From contig CAJNOJ010000034.1 in assembly GCA_905250025.1 (NCBI GenBank), positions 124,001 through 188,000 of the forward strand: 64,000 bases of DNA, given 5' to 3'. This stretch comes from Adineta ricciae (taxonomy: Eukaryota; Rotifera; Eurotatoria; Adinetida; Adinetidae). Under the pieces are notes generated by a model. The model ran no database searches. It was not told where the DNA came from and saw nothing but the letters and a program-made list of their open reading frames with translations. Below are positions 62,354-64,000 of the stretch, piece by piece. Positions within the stretch are counted from its first letter, which is position 1, and the number at the start of each line of letters is the position of its first letter. Made by a program: the position numbers and the translations under genes.

Positions 62354-63417
62354 TTATTGAATAGTGTTAAGCATAGTTTGTCTTCGTGCAGCAGTCACTG
62401 TCTGGATTGTTGATATACCTACGTTTTTGGACAAGCCTCTAATTAGCGTTTGGCGAAAAAGACGTGATGTTAATGTGGACAAGTAGAACGATTTGACATT
62501 AATTAGATAATATAAATTATTGGACAGAGAAAAAGTGAAATAAAAGATCGCCCATTGGTCGGCAGTTTTATTGTCATTTCTAGTAACAATCCAGTAGAGA
62601 TATATGCTAATCCATTGTAAAATAAGGAAACTTGTAACGCATACTTGAGTAACCACTGTGCTGATAAATTGATGGCGAGATCGACTGATAGTAGCTGAAG
62701 TATTAGCTACTGTCTTCAAAAATGAAATTACAACTTCGAGGAAAAATAATCAAAATCGACGATACTTACTACTCTTTGACGACTGTGTCGAATATTTCGA
62801 TATGTTAACCAAACGAAGACGCACATGATTATTGGCGCCATGAAACCATGAAGAATAGTATACAAAGTACCATTCGATAATGTATCTGTAACCACGCATC
62901 CAGAATTTGGTACATAATCATAGAACATGGGGGAATAAAGTGACATGACGCCACTGATCAGGATTGTAAGTACCACTAAATATGGCACCATTTTTAATCG
63001 CCGTATGCGGCGTATTGGCGATGTTAAACTACATGTACAACTAAAACGGTCTATAAGCGATGTAACTAGTAAGTTCATTGATAATTGAGGCAAAAATACA
63101 ACTAAAAACAACTTAATTTTGCATTCGGTGCGGCTAGTTATGTTGGACAAGTTACTGCTATCCTTAACAATATAGGTCATTAAAAGATTGGTGTACAGAT
63201 TGATTACATCCACGACTGAACCGCATAATGAATAGATGCAGAATGTATTCGATCGAAGTTTACGTTGGAGAAATGTGAAAGTATTTCCAAGAAAGCCAAT
63301 TGTACCAAGAATCACAAAAATTAATGGAAGAGTGCCAGTAAAACGTTCGTTAATGAGATTGAGTGTCACGATGATGGTACTAGAAGCAACAACCGATGTA
63401 TCATTGCTTGATGACAT
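62354..63417 (-). CDS. rhodopsin-like GPCR (7TM), two exons
   Basis: Starts MSSSNDTSVV with two N-glycosylation sites. Seven hydrophobic segments: TLPLIFVILGTIGFLGNTF (TM1, with GN); FCIYSLCGSVVDVINLYTNL (TM2); KLFLVVFLPQLSMNLLVTSL (TM3); MVPYLVVLTILISGVMSLYS (TM4); LHGFMAPIIMCVFVWLTYRN (TM5); VTQVCVTSFLILQWISIYLY (TM6); IFYFTFSLSNNLYYLINVKS (TM7). The DRY position reads IDRF and the NPxxY position NVKSFY. An intron of about 45 bp lies between TM5 and TM6 at the end of the third loop. C-terminal tail short and basic. The class is common in lineage-specific chemoreceptor or peptide receptor expansions of small invertebrates; ligand unknown. Confidence 0.8.
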
Positions 63418-64000
63418 ATTTTAGAAATGAACCCTTCTTCAGTAAAGTTCTCCGAGAAGAATGGTTCCTGAAATCTGCGCGAGGATGAAATCAGTATTGC
63501 ATATATGTAAAATATCTAATTTGAACAATTGTCAAGAACTAACGATACAATTCAATGCTATTTATTCAATAGGGATGATTATGTAGTAATTTGCATACCT
63601 TTCAGATGACTGGATTTAAATTGCAGTTCTTCCAGTAAAGGAGTAAAATATATCTCCGGCGTAAGTCATATGTCTTTGTTTGTTTTCATTCATATTAGAA
63701 TATTAACAGAATATAATCGTGTCTAATTTGATTTCTTCTCTTGATCAGACTTTGTACCGGCACCGCACCGGAATACAGAATTTTGGCAGAAAATCGAAAT
63801 GAAATGTTCATTTACACTCTATTCGCAAAATAATCATAGTTTGCTTTTTCAAACAATGCGCTACAAAGTGTTCAACTTCTGGATTACTCGAATCACATCA
63901 GAGAAGGATCATTTTTTTAATACAAATATTAGTGCATTGAGCAGAGTAATTACAAATCAAAATCATATCCACAAAACCCACCTGATCACATTGCATACAT
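63418..64000. other. sequence upstream of the GPCR, to the window edge
   Basis: No coding sequence recognised; probable promoter of the GPCR gene. Confidence 0.5.

Overview
The window is AT-rich nuclear DNA from a metazoan. Genes have many short introns (about 50-100 bp, GT-AG) and code for animal proteins: an Eph-type receptor kinase, ACBD3, FAF2, ASNSD1, a RILP-like protein, a C3orf38 homologue, a Mab-21-domain protein, an AA15 polysaccharide monooxygenase and a rhodopsin-like GPCR. The compact structure and gene mix suggest a spiralian, most likely a rotifer (possibly bdelloid). That assignment is inference: no marker gene in the window fixes it. There is no rRNA, recognisable transposon or CRISPR array, and I saw no tRNA.

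Layout. About 1.2-3.3 kb holds ASNSD1 on the minus strand. From 4.0 to 26.0 kb lies a same-strand cluster of three related genes for single-pass transmembrane mucins. Two are small paralogues (4050-6062 and 7647-10434). The third is a very large MUC4/SUSD2-like protein (13577-26040) with a giant Ser/Thr-rich exon, a TSP1-like repeat, NIDO, AMOP, VWD and EGF domains, one transmembrane helix and a cytoplasmic tail. All three share an N-terminal motif, an uncharacterised juxtamembrane module with an EGF-like knot, and tail motifs. This cluster is the most unusual part of the window. It carries a roughly 375-bp near-identical tract between the two small paralogues, a 66-bp minisatellite, and several symmetric phase-1 exons.

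From 26.9 to 36.4 kb come a RILP-like gene (minus), FAF2/UBXD8 (plus) and a myristoylatable Mab-21/cGAS-like protein with a degenerate active site (plus). From 37 to 43 kb come a proline/glutamine-rich protein (minus), a secreted two-domain cysteine-rich precursor with a furin-type site (minus) and a three-finger C2H2 protein (plus). From 43.4 to 51.7 kb come an AA15 LPMO (minus), then ACBD3, the C3orf38 homologue and a four-pass membrane protein (all plus). From 52.3 to 63.4 kb everything recognised is on the minus strand: an Eph-type receptor kinase, a small unknown protein, an intronless proline-rich protein, an LRR protein and a GPCR.

Themes. Surface and extracellular proteins dominate (mucins, Eph receptor, GPCR, LPMO, secreted peptide); the rest are housekeeping genes for ER, Golgi and vesicle traffic (FAF2, ACBD3, RILP-like). 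Seven genes have a good 3' splice acceptor only a few to about 30 nt before the start codon. This fits either 5'-UTR introns or spliced-leader trans-splicing. ACBD3 and the C3orf38 homologue are spaced like an operon pair. All intron-exon models were built by eye.
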